Below, piece by piece: positions 49,860 to 58,703 of a stretch of DNA of 64,000 bases (positions within the stretch are counted from its first letter, which is position 1; every line of letters begins with the position of its first letter). A program made the position numbers and the translations under genes. The notes under the pieces are model-generated. The model ran no database searches, was not told the origin of the DNA, and saw only the letters and a program-made list of their open reading frames with translations. This stretch comes from Pyxicephalus adspersus (lineage: Eukaryota > Chordata > Amphibia > Anura > Pyxicephalidae), in contig NC_092861.1 in assembly GCF_032062135.1 (NCBI RefSeq), positions 123,647,085 to 123,711,084 on the forward strand, in the 5' to 3' direction.

Positions 49860-50220
49860 AGTGCTTGGCTTAAACTGAAGTGTGGTTGTGTAAGCCACAA
49901 AGAAAATAAAGATACATCTGTCAAAGCCACATCAGAGGTATGGGAAAGCACAGAGAAGCATTTATCATTTGGCTGAAGAGACAGGCTGCAGAGAGCGGCC
50001 TTTCCTGTCAAACCAACCTTTTGAAATTTCCAACATGCCCTTAAACTTTTCGAATAAGCATGTCTGTGCGCTTCAGCAACTGCCCTCTTTACTCTGGTCT
50101 GGCCAGTCGAAAATGGCATCTTAAAGTCAAGGTCAGGGTGTCACTATGCCATGGGGCTGTGTTTAATTACAGTCTGCATGCTGACAGCCAATATGGATCC
50201 AAGGCTAGCTGAAACATGTT
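49860..50220. promoter_or_regulatory. Candidate conserved noncoding element near exon 2
   Basis: Repeat-free and balanced composition, 570-930 bp downstream of exon 2. Words include AAGCCACATCAGAGG, GCATTTATCATTTGG, CAGAGAGCGGCC, TGTTTAATTACAGTCTGC and ATGCTGACAGCC. An A tract (about 49838-49857) marks its edge. Confidence 0.4.
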
Positions 50221-50400
50221 TTAACCCTTGCAGCACTCACTTTAGGAAAGCCGGCTTTAAAGCTGGGTTTAAAGAATTCTGATGCTTTTGTAAAAATAGT
50301 AAACTTTAGGAAAGTTAAAAATTTACACTTCAATTTATTAGAGGGGTATGCAACCAATTAGCAGTAGGCACAGACTTATCCCATTAGGCAATGTGCAGTA

Positions 50401-50480
50401 AACCATAACAACCAATCATCTTATTGTTGCTGACTGCTGTCAAGTTTTTAAACATGAAATCTGATTGGTTGCTCTGGGTT
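50401..50480. repeat. CCAATCA/TGATTGG hairpin repeat, copy 2
   Basis: Left arm AACCATAACAACCAATCAT (50401-50419) and right arm CTGATTGGTTGCTCTGGGTT (50461-50480) form an imperfect inverted repeat. It is a palindromic MITE-like family that I recall as common in anurans. Confidence 0.6.
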
Positions 50481-50786
50481 ACTACTTACAATATTGCTGC
50501 TGTTTGCACTGTCCTGATCATAACTGAACACCTTATGTCTGAATGATTAAAAAGTCCTAATTTCTAATAACTAAACAAAAATAGCCCTAGAATACCTGTA
50601 ATGTTTATTGTACTTACAAATGAATGATGATAAAACTATATTTGTAAATGTAGAGATACATTTTCATAAATTACATTTTGTCATGTTGTGGAAGTCTATC
50701 ACACACACAGAGGTCAACTCGAACTTTTTTTCACGGCCAAGCTACAAACACAAAGCATACAATAACTTTCTACTCATTGGATTTAC

Positions 50787-51116
50787 CTGCTGCATTTTCC
50801 TGTTTTGGACAAATTCCTCGAGATGACGTTGACAAACAGTCATCGTCCTCCGGAGTGACCTGGATGCCAACCTCCACAGGATTGGTTGCTTTCTTCAGTT
50901 CACTTGGCGAAGGCGAGGGTGGTTTATCCACAGCCTTCTCTAAGCAAAGGCTGCCATTGCATTGTTTCCGTTTGTGCTCAATAAAAATAAGAATGTCCCC
51001 CAATGGGAAGTTCATCTGACATTGACCACAGGTAAGAAGGTCATGATCCCCCTCTCCAGTTCCCAATGTGCTGTTGTCTGGTTCGTCATCTGTTAAAATG
51101 GCTTCGACAGGTTCGG
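50787..51116 (-). CDS. bcl11a: BCL11A coding exon 2 (C2HC zinc finger, partial gene)
   Basis: The acceptor CTGCAG (51122-51117) follows a T-rich tract. The exon is exactly 330 nt and ends in GCAG before the donor GTAAAT (50786-50781). Spliced to exon 1 it gives residues 19-128 in the open frame. It contains [10 protein letters not shown] (residues 23-32), then the C2HC finger at about 46-71 with C48, C51, H66 and C71. In mammals this finger mediates self-association, and T47, C48 and H66, the sites of human neurodevelopmental missense variants, are all intact. PPSPSP (84-89) and [13 protein letters not shown] (99-111) follow, and the exon ends KQENAA. Identity to the mammalian protein as recalled is very high; differences cluster at residues 33-39 (NSTLGTG), 90-96 and 126-127. 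The protein continues in exons 3 and 4, outside this window. The finger and [17 protein letters not shown] clearly separate it from BCL11B. Confidence 0.97.
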
Positions 51117-52019
51117 CTGCAGTTCGGAAAATAAAAGAAAAAAAAATATCAGCTTACTTGAGAAGGAAAAAAAAAAATGGAAAAAATAGAATATAACCAA
51201 AGCTACATATTACACACTCTACAGATATTGATGTCTTACATATTGGGGGACCCAACATAACCTGAAAAATGTTCACCAGAACTTGCTCCCATTGTTGATA
51301 AGATGATGATATTGTTACAGCTTACAAATGTATGTTGAAAAATGTAAATGATGTCTGAAAAATTTAACCCTTGGTGTTTACACTGCCCATAGACAAACAC
51401 TATTTGCAGCTGTCATCAGAATGTGGGGGAAAAAGGCTGACATGTTTTCTTTATGAATCACAATAAAGCGATGGGTAAAATACTGGCTTCAGCAAAAATC
51501 AGCTGAAGGTGCATCCTCCGAATACTTCTGAGGGATCGATACAAGTGCAGCAGTTATCAATTTATTTTCAACATGGTCAGAGAAGCTCCTAAAATATATT
51601 CCGAACGTGTTTACACTCATGTTTCACCATCATGTAGAAGTCAGTGTGGTCAAGTGAATGCCACATTTCATAACAGCTGATAGGACTCTATTCCTTAAAC
51701 TTGAAATACCTATTCTAGTGCTGTCAAACTTGACAGATTGTCTGCACGGACTTCCAAGTCGTTTTATAAGAAGGCTAAAATAATGCCTCCAAAGAAACCC
51801 TATTGACAGTGTCAGAGCCCTGTTGTTCTTAGAAAGCATCTTGGTGACAATATTTCCCTTTGCAGATAAATGAAAATCCTAACAAGCTAAAAAAAAAAAT
51901 TGAACGAAATAAAAAGTCCTGCAATTTGTCACATGAAGACAATGGTGACACCACAATGTCAATTAGAGCACAAAGAAAACCCATTTTGAAAATATCAGGG
52001 TGCCCAACATAACTATCAA

Positions 52020-53060
52020 ACAGTTAATCACTATGACCTTCTTAAGAAGACTGCCAATTTCACATTTTAATGAACTTAAAGCCACAGAGAATCAAAAAAT
52101 AGATTTTAATTTGGTGGCGGACTATTGGAATAGATCTCAGTAAAGTGCAAAAATCTACTGAACTCAGGTTAAATTTATTTCAGCCCCACGCAGCGTGAAT
52201 ATTAAAGGGGGAGATCTGGAGTAGCTCCCAGTTGAGCAACATGAAAGACGTAAGAGTGATACCTTGCTAGACCTGAGCCTCAACTAGGACAAAGTCTGCC
52301 ATCCCAGAAGTCTTTAGGACTGCAGACCTTTACATCACCCCTAGCATTATAGGGGTTCCATTTGACAGTCATGCATTTCCTTTTCTTTTTTAAAGTAGAA
52401 TCACCTAATTCCATGCCTTAATAAATAGATAAGTAACAGCAATAACGGTGAATTTTACTGACAAGCAGAAATGAATTAATTTCACAATTGGGTAGACTAT
52501 AGAGTTAAGTTAATGAATGACTCACATGTCAGCTGAAAACACTGAAACTGTGAAGTCTTGTAATGGATTAAAATGAAATCAATAAAAAGGCATAAAAATA
52601 AAACTGAAATTCAGCGCCATTCCCAACTGTCAAATCATCGAAGATGTAGGTATGTTAATGAGGATTAGGAATAGTTAAATAGACAGGGGCATAAAATAGG
52701 CAAAAGTCTACGGAGTGCTGTCACCAGCTTGATTTACAATCAAAACCAGGAAATGAAGTGGTTATTCAGAGGTAGCTGATTACTCCTCCACATTTCACCT
52801 AATTAATTTTATAGGAGGCAAAGTTCTTGAAAATAACAAGATGATCAGATGTACAGATATAAAATCCATAACCTTAACATTGCCTGCGCACTCAACGTAA
52901 ATTATATCTAATTAGCCGGGAATACTTCCTGATAAATAAGTACAATCAACATGGCGTTCAGCACATATATTTGGCAACTGATGTATAGAAAGAACGCAGG
53001 AAAACGATTTCATTATGGAGTGTTGTTATTATTAATAAAATGAGATTCAGTGTGGTCTAT
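52020..53060. promoter_or_regulatory. Candidate conserved noncoding element(s), intron 1
   Basis: A long stretch free of recognisable repeats with dense homeodomain-like words (TTAATTTGGTGG, GAATTAATTTCAC, GTTAATGAATGACTCA, CACCTAATTAATTTTATAGG, ATCTAATTAGCCGGG). It also has SOX/TCF-like words and retained CpGs. Position next to exon 2 of a gene known for dense CNEs supports the call. Composition-based only. Confidence 0.4.
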
Positions 53061-55196
53061 TGGTGACAGCTCAAGCACCCTACACACGTGTAGTAAAGGT
53101 GTATGATAATGGATCTCGTGTTGGGGGTTCATGGGGACGTTGGTGGTACAACGCAAACCTGGTGCGGAAGAGATTCCGAACTTTTGTCATTAATACTATT
53201 CCCAAGATCGTTTCTATTCCCCCTGGAAGAAAATACTTGCACTTTCTTATTGATTGTTGGAAGTGCAAAGCAGGGAACAGCTTAACACAATAATAATGTT
53301 ATCCTGCGCCCGGACTAGTCTGGGATTTGCTAAAAATAATAAAGATCTCGGGCTGGACAGCCATCGTTTTTGATGTGAACTTTGCAAATAATAATGGCAC
53401 AATGGGAGCTTGAACAGAGGGCTCTATCCCTCCCTCTTCCTCTCTCTGTCCAAACACGTGGATGAAAGGCAAACATGTCAGACAGTCAACAAGGAACCTC
53501 TCTGTTTTAGGAAAAACCTGTTTCCCTCCCCTCCCCCCTCTTACACAAGACTTCTTGCTTCCCTTCATCGGAGTTAATAGAGAACAGAACAATGTAAACT
53601 CAAAGAAAAAACAAATGTCTAGAATTCGGAATGTCAAAACTCAACTTGGAAAATAAACAATATCTTTCGTATTAAAACAGGATATGAAATGTTAACTTCA
53701 GCATTGATGGATAGGAATGGTTACCTTGAGAACATTTTTTTGTAAAAACTAGAATGCAAAATTAATTTCAAAATGTGATGTATGGCTAAAATATGTTGTC
53801 TGATGTCCAGAAGACAAACATTTGCTCTGTCTGCAATTTAATTTTTATTAAATGTCAAAGATTCTCATTTAAAGGATGGAGGGCGAGTATGCTACGTTAA
53901 CATATGTATATATGGATGAAAAGCACGACCGGCAGTCAGAATGTGAAGGAGCAACGGGCTCAATTTTTTTGGTAGGTAGTTTAATTCATGGTCCGTATTG
54001 CCGCATTTACATAAAGCAACATAAATTGTGGATATGGACAAAGAAATGAGAAGGAGGAAAAATGTGCTTCCCATTCCCCCCCCCCACCATGAAGAAAAAC
54101 AAATTATGAAAATGTAGGAATATGTGTTGAACTGGTCAGGTTCAAGTTTGTACATGTTTCCTGATCTCTCTCTGCTCCCTAGCGGTCAGGTCTGGTATCA
54201 CAAAGCGAGTCTTAAGCGAAACCTCATGTTGTCGATCAAGTCCCCTGGAGCTCCCTTGGCAATGGGAATGGAGGAGGGGGTAGTGAGCAATACCAGAAAT
54301 AAACATTAAATCAGACAACAAAATAACAGACAATGGAGAAATTATAACCCAACATTTGGTATCCAAAGCGAATGAATCGAGAACGAATCGTTAGATGTAC
54401 CTCTTCGAAAGTCCCATAGGTAAAATATTACCATAGGGTCATTTGTGGTTATTTGTTACATTGTAACTTTACTGCTCCTTGCCACATTCTGATGGTACCA
54501 TAGAAGGTCATCAACCCAAGGTAGACCCACCAAGCAACTGCGAAACCACTAATCTATGATAAAAAAAATACATATTCCTACCCTACTGATCAATATCTGG
54601 AAATTAGAAGGGACTCCTTGAGCTAATGGGGGGGAAAGGTGAGACATGTCAATTAGACAAAACCAAAAACAGCCAGAGGAAGACAAAAAATATCCAAAAA
54701 TATTCCAAAAACATCCCCGGTGCTCCCCCCTGGACATTCCAGGGTCATTTAGAAAAATGTGGACGCCATTAGGAATAACATACATGTCGACGGTTTAAGC
54801 AAAGCTGACGGAGATCACACGCATGGTAATTTCACGACGCAAGTTTACAAGCTTGCTGACAATTTGTTCATTGTTTCAGAGACGAGCGAAAAACTACACG
54901 GGCTCCTTTTACAAAAATATTCTCATGCAGAATACTCTCCATGCATTTTTTTTTCTTTAGATTATTCGACAAGTCAATTCTATTCCTTGGACAGAAGATC
55001 TGCCTCTTCGGATGATTTTATTCCCCCTCTCTGACTTTTTTTTTTTTCTGGAGATTATTTTGCTTTTCCTGTCTCAGTTGTTGGCAAGAAGCTCTGCACA
55101 CGCGGTGCTTGTAAACATTCAGACACGAGGATTTTTTCCCAATCAAAATCCGCTTCCACTTTTTTTTTTTTGAAAATCTTCCAAAAAATAGTAAAA

Positions 55197-55240
55197 GAGA
55201 GAGAGAGCTAGAGAGGGAGCGAGCGAGAGAGCGGAAGGGA
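55197..55240. repeat. GA-rich simple sequence
   Basis: AGAGAGAGAGAGCTAGAGAGG followed by GAGCGAGCGAGAGAGCGG. On the transcribed strand this is a TC/GCTC tract in intron 1, about 520 nt downstream of the exon 1 donor. GAGA-type tracts are common near vertebrate developmental promoters. Confidence 0.8.
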
Positions 55241-55755
55241 TTTCCTCTGCCAGCTGCAAAAGCAGGAGAAGTTTTGAAAGAAGAGTTTTGGTGGAAGAGA
55301 GGAGAGATTTCTTTGAAAGGCTTGCTTGCTTGGAATGATCAGCTTAGCTATCCCTGTGTGCTGTGTGTGTGCCTGCTCTCATAGGGGCTCCATGGTGCAG
55401 CAAGACACAAGCAGTCCAGGGATCAAGCAGCACAGACCCTTCAAGCCAAAGCTGATCCCCTTCTTTCTTTTCTACCTACACCTTGCACCTTTTTTAAACT
55501 CCACTGACTTGCTTATTTAAAGGGACAACCCTGAGCTTGCTTGACACTTGCATGGTCACTGTCAAATGTCCAGTGTGGAGCCATCAGAGGCATTTTATTC
55601 CACCGATCTCTTTTGCTACAGAGGGGGGAAAAAAGTGTGATTTCTGCAAACTAGAAGAAAGTGAGATGTATGCAGAGAAGAAGCAATGACTTTTTGTGGG
55701 ATCGGTGAAGCTACATCTGCCTGCAGGTAAAGCATGGAGGAAGCCAGGTACTTAC

Positions 55756-55810
55756 GTGAGTATTCCCGTTTGCTTAAGTGCTGGGGCTTGCCTTGCTTGC
55801 GGCGAGACAT
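55756..55810 (-). CDS. bcl11a: BCL11A coding exon 1 (N-terminal NuRD-binding peptide)
   Basis: Read on the minus strand, the ATG at 55810 opens MSRRKQGKPQHLSKREYS plus one extra base (55 nt), then a consensus donor GTAAGT at 55755-55750. BCL11A is a nuclear C2H2 zinc-finger transcriptional repressor. Its extreme N-terminus is the short peptide that binds RBBP4/7 and recruits the NuRD complex; related peptides occur in SALL and FOG proteins. The mammalian BCL11A peptide, as I recall it, differs here only by F17 to Y. BCL11B is excluded because it reads GNPQHLSQREL at the same place. The start has A at -3. The phase-1 junction joins C to CC of exon 2 and restores the expected SPEP. Upstream ATGs in the 5'UTR overlap this exon out of frame. 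Very sure. Confidence 0.97.
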
Positions 55811-55842
55811 GATGGTCGGTGGGTGGCTTGTGTGAGCTCGGA

Positions 55843-55848
55843 TCACAT
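55843..55848 (-). promoter_or_regulatory. Start-stop element ATGTGA upstream of the BCL11A start
   Basis: The minus strand reads CCCG ATG TGA TCC, an ATG followed at once by a stop, 32 nt before the coding ATG. Start-stop elements can hold up scanning ribosomes. I recall the same ATGTGA in the mammalian leader, so it may be an old feature. Confidence 0.5.
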
Positions 55849-55861
55849 CGGGAGAGCAGGG

Positions 55862-55897
55862 TTAGAGAGAAGGAGACTCCAGAGAAAATAGCTTCAT
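55862..55897 (-). other. Short uORF (11 codons) in the BCL11A 5' leader
   Basis: ATG at 55897, stop TAA at 55864-55862, peptide MKLFSLESPSL. It lies inside the longer uORF but in another frame. Its peptide resembles the C-terminal part of the mammalian leader uORF (about MKIFSLESPSF from memory), so the frame may be conserved. It ends 51 nt upstream of the BCL11A start, which would allow some reinitiation. Confidence 0.5.
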
Positions 55898-55930
55898 CAA
55901 ATGCCTTTGACATCCAAAATAAATTAGAAA

Positions 55931-56006
55931 TAATACAAAGATGGTGCAGGGAAGATGAATTGTGGGACAGTAATACAAAGATGGTGCAGGGAAGATGAAT
56001 TGTGGG
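55931..56006 (-). repeat. Perfect tandem duplication, 40-bp period, in the 5'UTR
   Basis: The 36 bases at 55931-55966 recur without mismatch at 55971-56006, separated by ACAG. On the transcribed strand each unit holds CAATTCATCTTCCCTGC and CCATCTTTGTATTA. The first word begins the part of the leader I recall as conserved in mammals, where it is single copy. Absence of divergence means a recent duplication or an assembly error next to the T tract. Confidence 0.9.
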
Positions 56007-56010
56007 CCTT

Positions 56011-56012
<2 letters not shown>

Positions 56013-56052
<40 letters not shown>

Positions 56053-56074
56053 GAGGGGGGTGAAAAAAAAAAAA
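56013..56074. repeat. T39 tract followed by G-rich stretch and A12
   Basis: The plus strand has T from 56013 to 56051, then GGAGGGGGGTG and A from 56063 to 56074. The mammalian leader also has homopolymers near this place as I recall. The length is likely polymorphic and hard to assemble. Confidence 0.9.
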
Positions 56075-56099
56075 GAAGAGAGAGATAGAGAAGGAGAGA

Positions 56100-56420
56100 A
56101 ATGAAAAAAATGGCAAAAGCCCCCCTGAGCTGCAAGTTCAAGTGCGGACGTGACGTCCCTGCAAACTTGAACGTCAGGAGCTGGATGGACAGAGACATAC
56201 AAAACATGGGCAGGGCCAGGGGGAGAGGAGGGGGAGGGGCCACAACGCCAATGGACACTCATAAGGGGGCTGGACAGGAAAACCAGACCCGGGCAAGCCA
56301 ATGGCCAGTGATCGGAAGGAGAGGGGGGTGGGGATGAGGGCACTGGCAGTACAAGGGGGAGGAGGGGGGCACAGGGAGATGGGGCTAGACACAAGCTGCT
56401 GCTTATTGAAAAAAAAAAAA
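56100..56420 (-). promoter_or_regulatory. bcl11a: Probable BCL11A core/proximal promoter
   Basis: This is the most GC-rich and CpG-containing part of the window, directly upstream of the leader. It holds CCAAT boxes at 56248-56252 and 56298-56302, both inside GCCAATGG and exactly 50 bp apart. A TGACGTC (CRE-like) site is at 56151-56157, ACGTCA at 56171-56176, and SP/KLF-type GGGGAGGGG runs around 56225-56240. No TATA box is evident. The composition fits a TATA-less developmental promoter. Which motifs are used is inference. Confidence 0.6.
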
Positions 56421-57037
56421 ATAAAGGAGCACAATGTTAGGCTGGAATCTGATCCTGCTGTGGAGATAGCACACAGGAAAGAGATCACAGCCGAGATCAT
56501 ATAAACACTCCATGGGAGAAGGGACACACCAGGGATCTGCAGCCAGGAGAAGGTGACAACCAGGATGTGCCAGAGGAGGGGGGGGGCACCACTAGGAGCT
56601 ACCTACAGCACACAACAACAACAACAAAAAGTTTTCCAGATGGCAAAATGACAGATAAATAGAAGTTAAACAAGAGGGAGGGGTTAGAAAGTTGAATTAA
56701 AAAAAAAAAACTTACTCTGGGAAGGAGGGGTGAGAACACTTTATGTGTGATTATCTATCACAGTCATTTCTTGTGTGCTGCATGTTACCTGTGCTGCAAG
56801 ATCACATCAGCAATTCTAGATTACTATCGTAGCATGTGAGGTTTAACAAATACTAGATTAGATTCATAAACGTGAGAAGATATATAATAATATAAATAAA
56901 TATAGATATATAACTTTTATATCTAATATATAGCTGAATAAGATACATATACATTATAGGAAAATATATAGACATAGAAGATATATTTATATTATTTACA
57001 CAAAAATGCATATACTTTATAGCTAGATAGGTATAGA
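56421..57037. other. BCL11A 5' flank: purine-rich, then AT-rich
   Basis: Contains A tracts, GGGGGGGGCACC near 56578, a short (CAA)n at 56611-56628, and from 56880 a TATA/TAGA-rich stretch. No gene recognised. Confidence 0.5.
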
Positions 57038-57190
57038 AGATATAGGACTATGGACTTTGTAAAGCGCTGTGTAATATGTCAGTGCTACATAAATATAAAA
57101 TAATAAATATATAGATATAGAAGACATGACTATGGACATTGTAAAGCACTGTGTAATATGTCAGTGCTAAATAAATACAAGATAATAATA
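57038..57190. repeat. Two tandem copies of a dispersed repeat tail
   Basis: Two copies with about 82-bp period, each holding GACTATGGAC/T, TTGTAAAGC(G/A)CTGTG, TAATATGTCAGTGCTA and ATAAATA followed by ATAATA. A diverged third copy is at 13242-13318 (TGTACAGCCCTGCATATTATG). I recall such 'AGCGCTGCGTAATATGTTGGCGC' tails as abundant in frog genomes, perhaps retroelement 3' ends with an ATA microsatellite. The family assignment is uncertain. Confidence 0.6.
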
Positions 57191-58000
57191 ATATATATTT
57201 ATGCGCACACTATTATGTACTCTGTGTACTGGACAGATATATCTTTATACAGATGGATTGATGAGATGGTTGCATGCCATTAGATACATTTTTTGTTACA
57301 ACTGTTTGTTCCTGCAGACCACAAGGAGTTAAGTATGAGGAGGAGGAGGGGGGGTTGTTGAGGAAGGAGAGATAGGTATGTGCAGACAATGAAGCAGGGA
57401 GGACATAGGATTCTATAGCTGGAAGGCCACAAGAAACCAGGGCATAGTTCAACTGGTTTAAGGTGACTGGTAACGCCAGCCAATGGTCAGACAAACACAA
57501 GTACTCAAAAGGAATCAGCACAAGTCCAAACACTTGCCTTGACCTAGTGCAATAAAAAAATCTAGAAACAGAACAAGCCAATCATTTTAAATATTATTTC
57601 TGCTTTTGGAACCCCCTAACATTATATAGAATGCATAAGCTGTCTGGTTTCTGCATGCCTTAACATTACATACATTGTAACAAAGTATTATTCCATAGTG
57701 GGATGAACTTCTAAAACTGTCCCTGGTGATAACCTTAAAAAAAGAAAAAGTTGCATGCGAAGCTGCCACGCCAAAACCTTGCTCATATTAATTAAATGCT
57801 AATTTTTATTAGAATCTGGTATATGACATCCCAGCAGGATAATAAAAACCTAAATGGCCCCTTTAAGAAAAGAAATGAAAAGACAAGCAAATTAGCTCAG
57901 CTCTACTTTGTAACAGTCACTAATAAAGAGGATATGGGTGATGGAAAGGAAAGTCTTGGTTCCATATCAGAGCCATGGCATGTTTGTGAATTGTAGGGGT
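57191..58000. other. 5' flank without recognised gene
   Basis: Mixed composition with a GGAGGAGGAGGGGGGG run at about 57338-57353. Open frames on both strands here resemble no protein I know. Confidence 0.4.
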
Positions 58001-58009
58001 ACTCGAAGA

Positions 58010-58260
58010 TAAAGAAAATAATGTAAAGTAAACTGGAGCTGTGTTTCTGCTGACAGGACTTTGTCTTGGGGGCACAGACGGCTTTGAAGAAGCTTATTAA
58101 GGAATGTGCAGAAAAGCTGTTGGAAATAAGACACTGCCTGAATCCTACACACAAGTTGCTGCTGGCACACAGCCCTGTATATTGGAGGCAATGTCGCTCC
58201 AGCAGTAGCACCCCCTAGGATCTAAAGTTTATTCTCGAACAGTGAACGTCCCAGCGCAAT
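58010..58260. promoter_or_regulatory. Candidate conserved noncoding element, 5' flank
   Basis: Repeat-free stretch with balanced composition and retained CpGs (GACGGCTTTGAAG, ATGTCGCTCC, ATTCTCGAACAG, GAACGTCCCAGCGC). It lies about 2.2 kb upstream of the leader. Composition-based only. Confidence 0.25.
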
Positions 58261-58686
58261 CTAAAGAGGGGGGAAAAAATCTCAGGTTAGGAGAATCTTT
58301 CCGATCCTATAAAACAAGAGGCATGGTAGCTTTTTGCAAAGTACTTGAGAGGATTTAGCAATGGATCCATGCATGGTGACCAAATTGTCATCTAGAACTT
58401 TAGGATTGGCCAAAGTAGATTTTCAGATCCACATCTGCCATTTCTTTTTGTTGGCATACATTTTTAGAAAAGGTGCAGTATGCAATTGAATACAGTTAGT
58501 GGGCAACTTCTATAAAATATAAAAAGATCCGCTCAGTGTTGGGTGCGAGAAAACAACCAAGGGGTGTATTTTAAATAAACGTATATGGTGGGAAAAGATT
58601 ATGCATTGTTTTTTTTAGGATCTACATAATGCTTATGCATCATTTCTGCCTCTGTATTATTTATTGTCATTTGCATTAGTACTAAT

Positions 58687-58703
58687 GGGGGGGGGGGGGG
58701 GGG
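58687..58703. repeat. Poly-G tract (G17)
   Basis: Seventeen consecutive G on the plus strand; the length may be approximate. Confidence 0.9.

Larger units (their letters stand above)
1..50786 (-). other. bcl11a: BCL11A intron 2, 5' portion (over 50 kb, continues beyond window)
   Basis: Begins at the donor GTAAAT (50786-50781). No acceptor with the expected exon 3 peptide (DKLLHWRG...SAEYAPQG) was found by reading, and no long frame resembling exon 4 exists. In mammals this intron is also very large and holds the erythroid enhancer cluster. I could not recognise that enhancer's core (GATA site with half E-box) here. Confidence 0.85.
51117..55755 (-). other. bcl11a: BCL11A intron 1 (4,639 bp)
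   Basis: Bounded by GTAAGT at 55755 and CTGCAG at 51117. The acceptor has T-rich runs at about 51130-51175 on the transcribed strand. The part near exon 1 (53300-55740) is of mixed composition with a GA-rich tract at 55197-55240. The middle (52020-53060) looks like conserved noncoding DNA. No further exon was recognised. Confidence 0.9.
55756..55913 (-). other. Overlapping out-of-frame uORF in the BCL11A 5' leader
   Basis: The ATG at 55913 (context TTGG ATG T, weak) opens a frame beginning MSKAFDEAIFSGVSF. It runs through the BCL11A start codon in another frame and crosses the exon 1-2 junction. It would stop at TGA 51088-51086 after 62 codons if spliced normally. From memory, the same ATG in mammals ends after about 16 codons, before the main start. 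Translation would reduce access of scanning ribosomes to the BCL11A start. Seen in sequence; the regulatory role is inferred. Confidence 0.6.
55811..56012 (-). other. bcl11a: BCL11A 5' untranslated region (5' end not determined)
   Basis: On the minus strand this stretch closely resembles the mammalian BCL11A 5'UTR as I remember it. Shared words include CAATTCATCTTCCCTGC, CCATCTTTGTATTA, TTATTTTGGATGTCAAAGGC, TCTGGAGTCTCCTTCT and CTCTCCCGATGTGA. Such conservation over untranslated sequence suggests function. It carries a perfect 40-bp-period tandem duplication (55931-56006) and three upstream ATGs. The transcription start cannot be read from sequence; by analogy it lies near or just beyond the long T tract at 56013-56051 (A-rich on the transcribed strand). 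Confidence 0.8.

Noticed and set aside
1..50786. BCL11A exon 3 or 4 within the window
   Set aside because: Looked for their peptides on the minus strand and found none; no long zinc-finger frame exists.
55326..55520. 64-codon plus-strand frame (MISLAIPVCCV...) in intron 1 as a secreted peptide
   Set aside because: Hydrophobic start is suggestive, but there is no support for transcription or similarity; likely chance in intron 1.
50787..55810. BCL11B instead of BCL11A
   Set aside because: [27 protein letters not shown] and [14 protein letters not shown] are BCL11A wording; BCL11B differs at each.
55924..56394. Long minus-strand frames (117-168 codons) across the promoter and T tract
   Set aside because: They are produced by homopolymers and the C-rich promoter; Lys and Pro/Ser runs have no protein character. 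Only the uORF starting at 55913 is kept.
58190..58215. CTCF site (AGCACCCCCTAGG)
   Set aside because: Matches only part of the consensus; the CCA part is lost.
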